DNA of 64,000 nucleotides from Odobenus rosmarus divergens (GCF_000321225.1 NW_004450565.1:693-64692), one strand, 5' to 3'. Positions 33,831 to 46,225 are shown, counted from the first letter of the stretch. Made by a program: numbers and translations. Notes: generated by a model from the letters alone, not told the origin.

Positions 33831-36535
33831 TCGTTGATCACTGCGTTGGCATCATGAACATGAAGCAGAAGTGAGTCGCACATGAACTTCTGAAACCAGA
33901 TGAGCTGGACAAGGGGAGCTGGGACTGGCCGGGGAGTTACCAGAGAGGCTGTCTCCTTGCATGGACACCACATGCTCCCTAAGTCATCTCTGGGACGGCA
34001 ATTTCACACGTCTGCACCGGCTTCACTACTGCTTCGAGATGTGTCCTCTCCCGAGTCTTGGTACTTGTGGATTCAATGTCCTCACCCGTGAAATGGGAAA
34101 GTAACATCCCACTAACCCGGCTCCTTGCTGCCCGGGAGGTTCGTGCCTTAGGAGCCGAGACGTGAGTCCTCAGAAGGGGCCTTTGGGACAAACGCTTTGT
34201 GTCCGGCCGCGTCTGAGACTCGGCTGAGGAGCTGGCATTTAGGAAAGAGCCCGGCCTGTAATGGTCAGAGCAGACATTCACTGGGTGTGTGATGTTCCGG
34301 AAGCAGCTACCGGGTCTGTGGGTGTGGCCAAGGGACCTCCTCCAAGAAAGCGAGCAGGAAACGGGCCACTGCTGGCGTCACAGCTTCCCTGCCCTGCCCA
34401 CAGTCATCCTGCGTGCAGATGCTCATTCATTCCCCAAACATCCACCTTTTAGGTAAAGTCAGCCCTCCGCTAGGAAATCTTCAACATCCTGCCACGGTGC
34501 TCACAGCTCCACTGCCCAGTGACAGTCTACTATTTCAACTTCATCTCCCACAACCTGTGCACAAGGATCCTTCCCTGCAGCCAACTAGCTAATGCAGGGC
34601 TGCCAAATGCAGTTGTGCAGGTTTCGCACTGCACATCAAGGGTGCACATGTGGTAGACTGCACAAGGCATGTGCTGATACGTGTTCACTATTCACTCCCC
34701 TCCCATCACTGCCCACCACCGCCCATGTCCACTAAGCATGCTTTGTGCCTTTCTCGTTCTAGGCTTCAGGTGTTGAATTTTTTGTGTTGTGGTTCCATGC
34801 ATATTTTTGAATTTACAGTAAAAAATATGTAATATGACAAATTCCCCCAGTCTATTACAGAGAATTAAACAATATTTATCGTATTTGTTTTGATGCTTAG
34901 TAAGAAACACAAAATAGACCAAATGGAACTGAAGTCCACTTCTTACCAACCCTGACTCGATTCTCTTGCTTCCCTCCCCAAAAGCAAACACTGTCGTGAA
35001 TTCGGTGTGCATTTTTCCGACTGATCTCTCAATGCCTTCCAATTCTGTGTGTCTCTACACAATATTGGATCAGTCAGGGATCCGTCACACACAACAGATA
35101 GCCCTCTGGCTAGGAAATAAAGCAGGAAATAAATGAATAAGGACATTAGGCTGTTCTCGCTGGATTCAGGAAGCAAGCTAGGAAGAACAACAGCCAAATC
35201 ACATCCTGAGCTGCCCTGGTGGGGAAAGCATGGCTCCACTGCAAGGGACAAATCCTAACTCGGGCTCTGCCCCCACCCAGACCCTCTGAAAACGCTCTCT
35301 GGGGGCCTAGACCCATGTACCACTGCCCCACAGGCAGAGGCGTGATGCAGGCAGGGCGTGGTGACCTGACCGACCAAACCCAAGGGCTGACTCCAAGCCC
35401 AACAGGACGCATCGGAAGGAAGAGCGGTGGTTTCCGAGGGTTTTGTTTTTATAAATTCTATTAAAAATAAAGAAAAGCAGGTAAGAAGAATGTGTGCCAT
35501 CCATGATGGGCCAATTACAGTAGCCCCGTTGCTCCTTCCAGGGCGTACCTCTGCTCTCAAACCAGAGAGAACTGGACCCATGAAATGCACTGGCTTCATG
35601 CCTGATTTTCTAGAGCATGCCTACACCGGGGCGGGAGATGACGCACAACCAGAGTTACTGGAGTTACTGACACTTTACGTTTGTTGGACTTTTTCAAATA
35701 CCATAGCAACTTGCCCATGTCAAAGACCTGTGACTTGGGGCTGTTTCTTCTTCCAGATGCTCCAGGAGTCCAAATATTAGCTGTTTTTACTCCTTCTAGG
35801 AGCACATAGACTTCTGAGGAAACCAGTGTCTGCATAGAACAAACACAAAATAATCTACCATATCCGAGTTAATGGCAGTCCGCGGCCCGATGAAACTTGA
35901 TCTTTGGATGGTTTCAGTCGATCAGACCCTGAAGATTTGGCCACCCACCTATGGCTTGCTAATTGGTAAACGTGCATTTCCTAGATGTTAGAGAGGGATG
36001 CGATAATAGGGAATAGCCATTGCTTTATGTACATTCTGGAAAATGGCAGAAACCCAGGGAAGTCTTCTGGGGGGAGGCATATTGCAGCATGCTCAGGACT
36101 CAGCCAAATTACAGCCCCAATACGCTTTCAGTAAAAGATACAGTCTGTCAAAAACTGCCATTTACGTTTGCAAAATGTGCAGGAGGCACGAGGATCGGCA
36201 GCCTCTGTTTCCTTCGGCAGCTCTCTCCCGCATCGAGTGTCCAGCTCCCCTGCTCTGCCAAAATCTGGGCTGGGAGGACTTTCACGGCCACACCTCTTCC
36301 TTGCAGAAGAGGGGCTCTATGCTCAGACAGGATTGGGGATGAGGATGTGAAGAAAGTCGTTTGCAGAAATAACGCCGGCCAGAGTGGGCGGCAAAGAAAT
36401 GGTACTTCTTCCCTGGAGAAGGAGCTGCCCCGGAGAGCCTCAGGCTGTCCCAGTCAGTAAGATACCTGCTACTCCTCCCCTCTTCTCCCCGCTGAAACCA
36501 GCAGAGTCTGCAGCCTCAGGACACGTGCCCTTCCC
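33831..36535. other. Mostly unassigned, one MIR piece
   Basis: A MIR-like fragment lies at about 33995-34130 (CACCCGTGAAATGGGAAAGT). The rest of this 2.7 kb is unique by eye. Frames such as 36020-36460 (146 codons) have no domain, splice context or codon pattern I would trust. Confidence 0.45.
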
Positions 36536-36539
36536 ATTT

Positions 36540-37180
36540 TCTTTTGACTGTGATGAAATATATGTAACATAAAACTTACTGTTTTCACCACTTTAAGTGT
36601 ACAGTTCAGTAGCATTAAGAAATTCACACCGTGGGGCGCCTGGGGGGCTCAGTCGGTGAAACGTCTGCTTTGGCTCAGGTCATGATCCCTGGGTCCTGGG
36701 ATTGAGCCCTGCATAGGGCTCTCTGCTCGGTAGGGAGCCTGCTTCTCCCTCTGCCCACTCCCTGCTTGTGCGCTCTCTCTCTCTCTCTCTCTCTGACAAA
36801 TAAATAAATAAATAAAATCTTTGAAAAAAGAAAGAAATTCACAGTGCTGTGCAGCCATCCCCACCACCCAGCTCCAGGACTCCTCATCTTCCCCAAACTG
36901 AAACTCTGTCTCCATGAAGCACTGACTCCCCATTTCTCCTTCTCCCAGGCCCCAGCACCTCCGATTTCACCTTCTGCCTCTACAGACCTGACTATATTCT
37001 AGAGACCTCATGTAAGTGGAATCACACAGTATTCGTCTTTTGTGCCTGGCTTATTTCACTCAGCACCGTGTCCTCCAGGTTCATCCATGTTGTGGCAGGT
37101 GTCAGAATGCCCTTCCTTTTTAAGGCTGAGTACTACTCCACTGTAGGTATAGACCACATTTCGTTTATCCACTCACCCAT
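36540..37180 (-). mobile_element. Old L1 3' end, antisense
   Basis: TGTAACATAAAACTTACTG opens the antisense 3' UTR. CATGTAAGTGGAATCACACA and GGCTTATTTCACTCAGCACC mark the end of ORF2 in reverse complement. It is split by a SINE. Confidence 0.82.
36617..36843 (+). mobile_element. Can-SINE with 12-bp TSD
   Basis: AAGAAATTCACA flanks it (36617-36628 and 36832-36843). It has a (CT)n run of about 20 and an (AAAT)n tail, and interrupts the old L1. Confidence 0.95.
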
Positions 37181-38044
37181 TGCTATTTATGCTTTGTGTC
37201 CACAAGTCAGTCCAATGGGAACGGAAAACAAAATGAGATCATTGGGTCACACACACACAAAAGAAGCAAAAATGGTCTCCTTTTGCTTTATCTTGGATCA
37301 GCCTTAAGCATACATAGAAGGGTAAATCCCCTACCCAGATCCACAGATATCTCTTTCATCTGCCTGCAGTTTATGCCAAAGGCAGCACTGTAGAAAACTC
37401 TCTCTCTGTCCCGGATACGCCTGGGACTAAGTAACACATTAAAGTGTACAGTCCTCTCAACGGTGACCTGGAGCGCTGCATCAGCATCTGTGACCAGTGT
37501 CTGCGAAGTGGTCGTGGATTGCATACGAGATCTGATGGCAGAGATGGCAGGAGCCTGAGGGAGAGTTTGTAATCGTGCGCTCTTCCTAGGAGAAAAGTAT
37601 TTATCTGAGGCCTGTGTCAGCAGAGCGCAAGGGCACAGGTCTCCCCGAAGACAGGTTCCCCCAGGAAGGCTGCCGGAGAAAGAAGGAGAACAGGGCAATG
37701 TCTGCTTCTGAGAAGTCAGGGCTGGGGTGGGGCCACATCCTAAAAGGCACTCCTCTTTCTTACCCCAGACCCTCATGTGGGCAGACCCAGCAACCAAGCC
37801 ACACATAAATTTTCACCCGGAAAAGTCTAAGAATTTCCAAGGAAATACGGCAACATGCTACAAGTGGGTTTTTTTAAAATTCACATCAAAATAAACCATA
37901 AATATATGTAAAGTAACGGATTCAGTTATCAGCTCATACATATAATTTTCTTATCTACAAAATGGGAAGGGTTGGTGCACTATGAATGTTCGGAATTCTG
38001 GGGATGCATTTTAGCATTTCCGGCTGAGCTCCTGCCCCTGGGAT
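37181..38044. other. Unassigned sequence
   Basis: The 172-codon minus-strand frame at 37806-37288 has no recognisable domain, and its left part may still be old repeat. I do not call a gene. Confidence 0.45.
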
Positions 38045-38285
38045 GCCTTTCCTCCGCACCTCCACCCACCTGTGTCCCTCCCTGACATTTACACCTCAAG
38101 TTCAATGCCGCCCCTCAGAGATCATTACCTAGTATCTTCTTGTATGTTAGTTTATCTGCTTCCCTCCCTAGAATGTGGGCCCCATGAGCACAAGTCCCTT
38201 GCCCATCTTTACCTCTGGCCCCCTCATCACCAGCACAGTGCCTGGCACAGAGTCAACACTCAAAAAATATTGGACATATTTTAGC
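38045..38285 (+). mobile_element. L2 3' end, sense
   Basis: CCCTAGAATGTGGGCCCCAT, AGCACAGTGCCTGGCACAGA and TCAACACTCAAAAAATATTG form the typical L2 3' end. Confidence 0.8.
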
Positions 38286-39085
38286 CATTTTTCAGAAGGG
38301 CCAAGCGCTGATTGCCCCCTGACTTAGCCTGACAGCGCACACCCCCTTCTATGTGATGTGCTGGGACCGTCCCTGGGATTTCTTCAAGCGTCTCCTTAAA
38401 GTAAGCGCTGTGTTAAGCTTTCTCAGTAGAGGGCGCTGGAGGGACGCGGAGAAGGAAGACGCTTCTGGCTACTTCCAGCATCGAAGGGGTCTAGGTGGAG
38501 TGAGGACCTCCAGGGGGGTTGTTCCCTCTGAGATCCTGCAGCCTCTGCCTGGTGACAACCTTCCGGCAGCCTTCTCCTGCAGCTCCATGCCCTGAAGGGC
38601 TCCGCTCCCCGCCACATGCCATGACCTGTGCGTGCTCCTGGGGGTGGCCGGCGGCTCGCCCAGCAGCTCCCCCAGCTCCGGCCTGGCCGAACCAGCAAAC
38701 TTCCTGCTGTCCAGTGGCTGAACCACACCTTCTCCGGAGAGATCTGAACTCCTGAGCCGGTCCTTCCTTGGGTCTGAGTCTGTATTTCCTTATGACTTAC
38801 CACAGCCAGTGTTCTTTATACTAAATTTGCCCTGTTTGCGCACCGTGTGGCTTCTGTCATTTCACTGGACTCAGACTCCTAACCACCAAGGTCCTGCCCA
38901 ACAGCCCTGCTTGGCAAATGCCATTAAGTTGTTCTCTGCCCAAAGGGCCTCAGGGCTGAGCAACTGACCCCACAGCCGCCCACACATCAGCTAGTCAGAA
39001 ACCACAAGTGCCTGAGGAGCAAGTGTCAATCACCTAAGTTGATCAATGTCTCTCTCTATCATCAAAGATTAGCCTGTCTTTAAAG
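38286..39085. other. Unassigned sequence with one CTCF-like motif
   Basis: Small frames overlap on both strands at 38353-38803 without a domain. The CTCF-like site is listed separately. Confidence 0.45.
38422..38438 (+). promoter_or_regulatory. CTCF-like motif
   Basis: CTCAGTAGAGGGCGCTG fits the core of the vertebrate CTCF consensus (CCASYAGRKGGCRS) at all but the first position. A motif match alone does not show binding. Confidence 0.4.
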
Positions 39086-39089
39086 ACAG

Positions 39090-39335
39090 TCTAGTAATGA
39101 TAGTCGCTAACCCCTATGGAGGGGTGACCACCTGCCAGACTCCCCTCTAAGGACCTCACTTGTATTCACTAATTTAATCATCACAGCAATCCAGGAGTGC
39201 AGGTTATAATTATCAACTCCATTCTATGGATGATGAAACAAAGACCCACAAAGGTAATGTAACTAAGTCCAGACCAACAGATGCTACGTGGCAGGGTATG
39301 GGTTTGAATCCAAGCTGTCTGGCTCAAGAGGCCAC
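39090..39335 (+). repeat. MIR element
   Basis: ATTCACTAATTTAATCATCA, the GATGATGAAACAAAGACC region and GGGTTTGAATCCAAGC run in MIR order. Confidence 0.72.
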
Positions 39336-39399
39336 ATTCTTCATCATTTACATAAAATTAAAATATGCACCCATCAAACAAGAGTATACCTTTTCAAAA

Positions 39400-39623
39400 G
39401 ATCACCTTCAATTAATTTTAATTTATTTTTTTGTTTTATTTTATTTTTTAATTTTTTTTATTCTTATGTTATGTTAGTCACCAAACATTACATCATTAGT
39501 TCCTGATGCAGTGTTCCATGATTCATTGTTTTCATATAACGCCCAGTGCTCCATGCAGTACGTGCCCTCCTTAATACCCATCCCCAGGCCAACCCATCCC
39601 CCCACCCGATCACCTTCAATTAA
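39400..39623 (-). mobile_element. Very short young L1 insertion, 16-bp TSD
   Basis: GATCACCTTCAATTAA stands at 39400-39415 and 39608-39623. Between them are only about 190 bases: a long T-rich tail and the last part of the second 3' UTR module in reverse complement. Confidence 0.95.
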
Positions 39624-39950
39624 ATATGCCCATTAAGCACATTACTTTAATATGATTGCCTACGGAGATGGGGGATAAAGACAAGAAAGAAATGAACACA
39701 TCCTTAAACGATGAAATAAGAGCAGGGGCTTTCAGTCGTGTGAGCACGGTTATGAGGCACGCAGCGGTGTCAGTGACCCACCCAACCCTGTTTGCGACGG
39801 TTGGCACACAGCACACGCCTGAGGTTCAAGATGGCGGTGACAGGGATGGCGTGTGCTGCACCAGGAGGAACAAGGGGAGTCCCAACCCAGAGCATATGTG
39901 GTGGGAAGTATTTCAGCCCTGAGGAAGTGTGGCAGAACATCTCTTTGCTC
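39624..39950. other. Unassigned sequence
   Basis: No supported feature is visible here. Confidence 0.5.
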
Positions 39951-39954
39951 TTAT

Positions 39955-40080
39955 AAAAACAGAACCACTAGAACGTAAGTTCCACATGGGCAGGGAATTT
40001 CGTTCATCATCCTGAACAAAACATGGCACCCAATAGAGGCTTAGTACTTACTGAACGAATGAACTAATGAACCCGGAGCA
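39955..40080 (+). mobile_element. L2 3' end, sense
   Basis: CACTAGAACGTAAGTTCCAC followed by TTACTGAACGAATGAACTAA is the L2 3' terminal pattern. Confidence 0.7.
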
Positions 40081-40238
40081 TTTGTCCCCCCGGGAGCTCA
40101 CACAGGCCGGGGCAGTTGAAGACCTGCTGCAGGGAGCACTCTCCAGGAGCATGTGGAGGTGGCAGTCCAAATGCGTAAAGAAAAAATACATTTGAGTCAC
40201 CCATCAGAGGCAAGTCTCTTGCTTTTTTCAAATTTCAA

Positions 40239-40465
40239 GGGGGCGCCTGGGTGGCTCAGTCGGTTAAGCATCCAACTCTTGATTTCAGCTCAGATCATGA
40301 TCGCAGGGTTGTGAGATCGAGCCCCGCGGCAGGCTCATGCTGGGTATGGAGCCTGCTTGGGATTCTCTCTCTCTCCCTCAGCCCCTCCCCCGACCCCACT
40401 TACTCAAGCTTGCTCGCTCTCTCTCTCTCTAAAAACAAATTTTTTTAATATAAATCTTTGAAAGA
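40239..40465 (+). mobile_element. Can-SINE, older variant
   Basis: The head is intact, but the body reads CCAACTCTTGATTTCAGC and GGATTCTCTCTCTCTC, an older subfamily than most neighbours. No clean TSD was found. Confidence 0.9.
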
Positions 40466-40656
40466 GCACATGTGTTACCAAATCGTGTTTTTACATTAAA
40501 TTTAGGAATGAACCCATCAGGTGTTCAAATAAGCTATTTCCCATTTGTCTTCCTGACCTTTGGAGGGGACTCAATATTTAATACCAAATCAAAGTAAAGA
40601 ACTGATTTTAAATGCTATCAAGAAATTCACATAAATCAGGCAAAGATGATCATCTT

Positions 40657-40894
40657 AGAAATAGCTCTGTTTGGGGTGCCTGGGTGGCTCAGTCGGTTGA
40701 GCGACTGCCTTCGACTCAGGTCATGATCTCAGGGTCCTGGGATCGAGCCCCGCATCGGGTTCCCTGCTCGGCAGGAGGCCTGCTTCTCCCTCTCCCACTC
40801 CCCCTGCTTGTGTTCCCTCTCTCACTGTGTCTCTCTCTGTCAAATAAATAAATAAAATCTTTAAAAAAAAAAAGAAAAGAAATAGCTCTGTTTG
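40657..40894 (+). mobile_element. Can-SINE with 17-bp TSD
   Basis: AGAAATAGCTCTGTTTG is repeated exactly (40657-40673 and 40878-40894). Full length and little diverged. Confidence 0.97.
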
Positions 40895-41212
40895 CTTTTC
40901 ACTTTAGTCAGACATATGCCCTAGGACCTGACCAGCACCTGGCTGCTGGAGGAAGCACTAAATTAATATGGGTCCCCGTAAGATGCCCTTACTAGAATCT
41001 TCAGCGAAGTGTTTACAAGTCAGGTACATGGGAACATTAACATTACTGTCCACCGTCGAAGCACATGACAAGCTTTCTAAAGTTAGTGCGACACCTAGCA
41101 CCAGCTAGCCACGTCAAAACATCCTGCCACACCTAGCACTAATTTTGTCTGTGTGACTTAACAGGAAATACTCCCACCACCCTTCTCTCCCTCGCCTATT
41201 TTCAGTTACATC

Positions 41213-41453
41213 AGAAAAGATCAACCTCCGGGTGCCTGGGTGGCTCAGTTGGTTAAGCGACTGCCTTCGGCTCAGGTCATGATCCTGGAGTCCCGGGATC
41301 GAGTCCCGCATCGGGCTCCCTGCTCAGGGGGGAGTCTGCTTCTCCCTCTGACCCTCTTTCCCTCTCGTGCTCTCTATCTCTCATTCTCTCTCTCTCTCAA
41401 ATAAATAAATAAAATCTTAAAAAAAAAAAAAGAAAAGAAAAGATCAACCTCCG
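41213..41453 (+). mobile_element. Can-SINE with 18-bp TSD
   Basis: AGAAAAGATCAACCTCCG is repeated exactly (41213-41230 and 41436-41453). Full length with a poly-A of about 13. Confidence 0.97.
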
Positions 41454-42305
41454 ATATGCCAAAATGTCTTTCTTAGTTTTTCCAAGTGGCATTTTGAATC
41501 ATACGTGCAATTGTCCACAATTGCTGAACATCTGGCCTGATATCAGTTTCCTGGGGGATGAGAAGAAACACAACCCCCTGAGCCAAAGAATGAGTCTTGA
41601 GCATCAGCAAGCTGATATTTATCACTTCACTTTAAGCTAGGGCGGCGCACACAGATGTGAAGATATAATTACCATCATGTGGCAAAACCAGAGTGTGAGT
41701 CTTGACTTACTCGTCCTGGAACAGATAGAGTTATTTATAATCACACTGAGGCTGGGGAGTCAAGTCATTGTGGACAAAGACGAATTTGTGGCCCAGGGAT
41801 GGAGATGAAAATGGGCAGCGGCCAGTTATGGGCAGAAGAGCCCACGCCACCCACAGACCACAGGGCAGAGCTCGTGGAGGTGTGGCCTCGCAGAAAGGGA
41901 CACGCCTTCGCAGGGAACTGTGCAGGGCCTGGCTTTCAGCAACAAACTGCAGCTATTCCTGGCAGAGGGAGGTAAGCCTGGAAAGAGCCCCAAAGCCTCT
42001 TTTCTTGGATTCACTTGCTGCGTTGAGTATTTTAGCTCCTTACAGAAGAGTGGATACTCAAAGAGAAAGTTTGGAGAAGGCAGAGGCTGGTGGTATGAAT
42101 AAAATCACTCTTTTCAATTAACAGAGCTGGGTTGCATTCCCAAGGAGGGAAAATTGAGAAGCATAATAGGCAAGTGGCTTATTCCTCCGTGTAAGGACTC
42201 GGGGATTAATGGAAGGACTAGATTCAGCCGCCAATCTGGCAAAGCTGGAGTAATGCCCCCAAGGGGCTCCTGTGGGCTTGGTTCTTTAGGGAGGTGAAAT
42301 TGCAT
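41454..42305. other. Unassigned sequence
   Basis: The 117-codon plus frame at 41768-42121 has no domain. No gene or nameable repeat is evident. Confidence 0.45.
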
Positions 42306-42309
42306 GGTG

Positions 42310-42430
42310 GTTCCAACCCTGAGCTCGGGGGTCAGAAGAGGCTACGTTTGAATCCCACCTCAGTGAGAGCTGATTCCAATCACTTAAATTTATCTCTGAA
42401 GTATAATGTATCTGAAAATAGTTTCCATTC
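42310..42430 (+). repeat. MIR fragment
   Basis: CTACGTTTGAATCCCACCTC, then TTCCAATCACTTAAATTTAT, resembles the MIR core. Confidence 0.55.
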
Positions 42431-42687
42431 TCACTAACATGCAGAACGGGGCTCCCCCCCTTACACTACTGTGTCAAGGGAAGGGCTCCGCTCCTCCCAG
42501 ACCCTGTTTGCCAGCTAACGTTGACATTCTGGACCCTTTCTTAGGATCCTCACTTTGTTCCCTAGCTAACTCGTCAAAAGCTGCAAACACCTGAGAGGAT
42601 TGTGAGCTCATTATCCCCAAGGCACTTGTATACACAACCTCCATGTCCGCAGCACGTTTTCCCCTTAAGCCCAGTGAACAAATATCT

Positions 42688-43100
42688 ATAAGGCACTAAA
42701 TTAGTTTCCCATTGCTATGGTAACAGATGACCATGACTTTGTGGATCAAAACAGTGCGAATTTATTCTCGCAGTTCCAGGAGTCAAGAGTCTAAAATCAA
42801 CGTGTTGGCAGGGCTGCATTCCTTCTGGAAGCTTAGGGGGGCATGTGTTTTCCTGCTTCTCCAGGATCAACTGGTGCCCACATTCCTTGGTTTGTAGCCC
42901 CTTCCTCCCTCCTCAAAGTGGCTCGCATCAACCTCTGCTGACCCTCAGTTCAGGGCCATCGCACGTCTTGAGAGCCTTAACTTAATCACAAATCACTGCA
43001 AAGTCCCCTTTGCCATTGGAGATAACATATTCATGGGTTCTGGAGACGAGCCTGTGGGCATCTTTGGATGGGACCATCATTCACCCTCCCACGGGCATCA
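42688..43100 (-). mobile_element. MLT1-type LTR, antisense
   Basis: AATTAGTTTCCCATTGCTAT, the CGAATTTATTCTCGCAGTTC region and TTCCTTGGTTTGTAGCCCC mark the reverse-complement LTR. Confidence 0.8.
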
Positions 43101-44306
43101 ATGAGGGGCATGTACTTGGTAAGAGCTGGGGGTGCACAGATTTGAAATCCCTGTCGCTGTCTCCTGAGCAATTCTCTCAACATGCAGAGGGTCAGAGAAA
43201 GTAAGTGGGACCAGACTAACCTTCCCACCAGAAACAACTACAAGAACAGACAAAGTATATGAAACAGCAGTTTGCAGATATTGGACATCAGACCCGGCGG
43301 GACTGAGATCTCCAAGAGAGGGAAATGAGGCGAGCCCTACGATTTCCCCAGTTTTCTGCCTTCAGGCACTTTCCGGATAGTGGCCCAGGGAAGGCAAGCC
43401 CAAGCAGGACGCACTCATCTTGTAGAGAGGAGCAGTTTGGCTGCTAAGACCATGGGAATGTGTGGCACAGAGCACAAGGTGGAAGGGAACTTCACAGAAG
43501 GGGCTCCAGAAATCTGCAGAGGGACCCCCTTAAGTCTGCCTGAATACTGAGCTGTGGTGTGTCAAGGCCAGGAATGCTGTGAGCCAAACAGAGATTCCAG
43601 AACTTGGAAAAAGTGGGATACAGGTGTTCCAAGTTGCCAGAATTCATAAATCTCAGGGAACACCCTGGGAACTCAGAAACTGCGTGCCTCAGAAGCTGTG
43701 GATCTCTAGTCCCGGAGTAAAAGCTACTGTAGACCCACCCTGACAAAGCTTAAAGACAAGCCTGGAAAGAATCGTGCTGAACTACAAGTAAATTAGCTAC
43801 TTGCCAGAACAAAACTCAGCACTCTTTATGGAACATGAGATAGTCCAAGCACTTAACAAGCTAGCATCCACAATGCTCAGCACAAAATATAAATATTACT
43901 AGGCATGCAAACAGGCAGGATAATGTGACCTGTTACCTGGGGGAGGGGGAGAAAGTCAATCATCAGGAAAAGACCAGACATCCCAGAATCACAGAATTAG
44001 CCCACAACGCCTCTAAAACAATGGTTATAATTATGGTCACAGACTTAAAGCAAAAACATGAGCATAATGATGGAACATATGAGAAATCTCAGTAGACAAA
44101 TGGAAACTATGAAAAAAAAGAACACAGTGGAAATTTTAGAACAGAAAAATGCAGTGTGTAAAATAAAGTACTCACTGGCTGGGTCTGGCTGAAGAAAACT
44201 GAAGACAGCCGCCGTAGCCTGTGGGACAAAATAAAGTGGTCTAATAAACAAATAATTGGAGTCTCAGAGGAAGAGAAAAGTGATATCAGAGCATAAAAAA
44301 TTTTGA

Positions 44307-44827
44307 AGAAATAATGACCAAATGCTCAACCATGAAAAAGAATAAAATCTTGCCATTTGCAACAAAATGGGTGGACGTGGAGGGAGATAAGTCAGACAGA
44401 GAGAGACATAAACCAAGATCTCATTCATATGTGGAATTTAAGAAACTAATGACCAAACGAAGAGAAAAACCAAAAAAACAGACTCTTAGGGGCACCTGGC
44501 TGGCTCAGTTGGTGGAGTGAGCAACTCTTGATCTTGGGGTTATAAGTTCAAGCCCCACATGGGGTAGAGATTACTTAAAAATAACATCTTTTAAAGAAAA
44601 CCAGACTCTAACTACAGAGAACACACTAATGGTCACCAGAGGGGAGGTGGGTGGGTAGATGGGGGAAATAGCTGATGGGGATGAAGGAGTGCACCTGTCG
44701 TGATGAGCACCAGGTGATATATGGAAGTGTTGAGTCACTATATTGTATGCCTGAAACTAACATAACACTGTGTGTGAATTATACTCCAATAAGAAGAAAA
44801 AGAAAATGAAAAGAAATAATGGCCAAA
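44307..44827 (+). mobile_element. L1 insertion nested in the ancient L1
   Basis: AGAAATAATGRCCAAA (one mismatch) flanks the insert (44307-44322 and 44812-44827). It starts near AAATCTTGCCATTTGCAAC and has a single-module 3' UTR ending AACATAACACTGTG and AATAAGAAGAAA. It is older than the two-module L1s. A short SINE sits inside it. Confidence 0.9.
44489..44602 (+). mobile_element. Short tRNA-like SINE inside the nested L1
   Basis: GGGGCACCTGGCTGGCTCAG to AGTTCAAGCCCCACATGGGG, then AGAGATTACTTAAAAATAAC. Diverged copies of a CAGACTCT-containing TSD flank it. Confidence 0.88.
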
Positions 44828-44950
44828 ATATTTCCAGATTCGATGAAAAACAGAAACTCACCAACCTTCAGAGAGAATAAACACAAAGAAAATCATCCCA
44901 AGACACATGATATCAAATTGCTGAGAACTACTGATAAATAGGTCATCTTA

Positions 44951-45142
44951 AAAGCAGCCAGGGAGGGGCACCTGGGTGGCTCAGTCGGTTGAGCATCTTG
45001 GTTTTGGCTCAGGTCATGATCTCAAGGTCATGGGATCTGACGGAGCCCTGCTTCGGGCTCCACGCCCAGCAGGGAGTCTGCTAGAGCTTCTCTCTCTCCC
45101 TGTCTCCCCCCATCCCCCACTCACGCACATGCAAGCTCTCTC

Positions 45143-45185
<43 letters not shown>

Positions 45186-45215
45186 AATCTTTAAAAAGAA
45201 AAAAATCAGCCAGAG
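44951..45215 (+). mobile_element. Can-SINE with expanded (AAAT)n tail
   Basis: AAAGCAGCCAGGGA at the left and AAATCAGCCAGAGA at the right form an imperfect TSD. The tail holds about eleven AAAT units (45145-45186), longer than any other SINE here. Confidence 0.92.
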
Positions 45216-45749
45216 AAAAAGAGACACATCACATACAGGGGAACAATGATAAGATGTGTGAATACTCTTTCTTTCTCATCACAGATAAAGGAGGCCTTAT
45301 GTTAATGGAACAACATCTTTAAAAAAAAAAACAGGGAAAGAATCCATCAACCTAGGATTTCACATCGAGAGAAAATATCATTAAGAAAAGTGAAATAAGA
45401 GCATGTTTGGACAAACAAAAGCTGAGAGAATTTGTCACCAGCATACCTGAACAACTAGAAATATTACAGGAAGTTTTTCAGAGAATGAGAAGGTTCCAGG
45501 CGCAAACAGCTGTGCGTGAAGGAACGCAGAATTCCAGAAACGGAAAATGGGTCAAAAATGAAGGTAGGTGTTAAAATTTTTCTTTTTTTTAATAATATCT
45601 TCAAAAGCTAATGAACAATGAAAAGCAACAGTTGTAACTGTGGGGTTGGTAACATTTGAAGGAGTGAAATGAGGAATTATGCTGTTGAAGGGTGTTTATT
45701 GTAAACTCTGAGCAATGACCAAGAGGAAAAATGAAACCATCTGGTGGGA

Positions 45750-46090
45750 AAGACAGAGAGGAAGCTGATGGGTCAGCAACAGAGCCCTGCCCAGCGGGAG
45801 AAGGGCACTCTGGGGTGCGCCCGCTTCTGCAGACCTTTGTATAAACAAAGCATTTTCAGAACAGGTGTGTAAGCCAAGAGGCGAGGGAGAAGTTGACCAG
45901 GACCAGGTGACGGGAATGGCAGACACTGCCCGGGGAACAGCTCCAGGCAGAAGGAACAGTACATGCCAAGGGACCAAGTGGAGAGAGAAACTCCTACAGA
46001 AGGGAGAGGGGCGTGTCTACCGCAGACACCAGGCCACCAGGTGGAGGAAAGAATGTGGGGGAAAGCATTCATGTGAAAAAATGCGCACAT
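45750..46090 (-). mobile_element. L2-like fragment, antisense
   Basis: AACAGCTCCAGGCAGAAGGA and following words match antisense L2. Confidence 0.45.
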
Positions 46091-46095
46091 TTTGA

Positions 46096-46200
46096 GGGCA
46101 CCTGGCAGACTTCCTAGGTGGAGGGTGCGACTCTTGATCTCACGGTTGTGAGTTTGAGCCCCATGTTGGGGGTAGAGATTACTTAAAAATAAAAGAAAAA
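46096..46200 (+). mobile_element. Short tRNA-like SINE, worn
   Basis: GGGCACCTGGCAGACTTCCT, then GTGCGACTCTTGATCTCACG and GTAGAGATTACTTAAAAATA, belongs to the short subfamily. The head has lost part of the A box. Confidence 0.82.
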
Positions 46201-46225
46201 AGTGTGTGTGTTAACTGTGTGCTAA

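Larger units (their letters stand above)
43180..45590 (+). mobile_element. Ancient L1/HAL1-like 5' and ORF1 region
   Basis: Old L1M-type internal sequence runs in sense. GAGTCTCAGAGGAAGAGAAA, AAATTGCTGAGAACTACTGA, TTAAAAGCAGCCAGGG and CAAAAGCTGAGAGAATTTGT are in the usual order. It is interrupted by a younger L1 and a SINE. No frame remains open. Confidence 0.65.
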
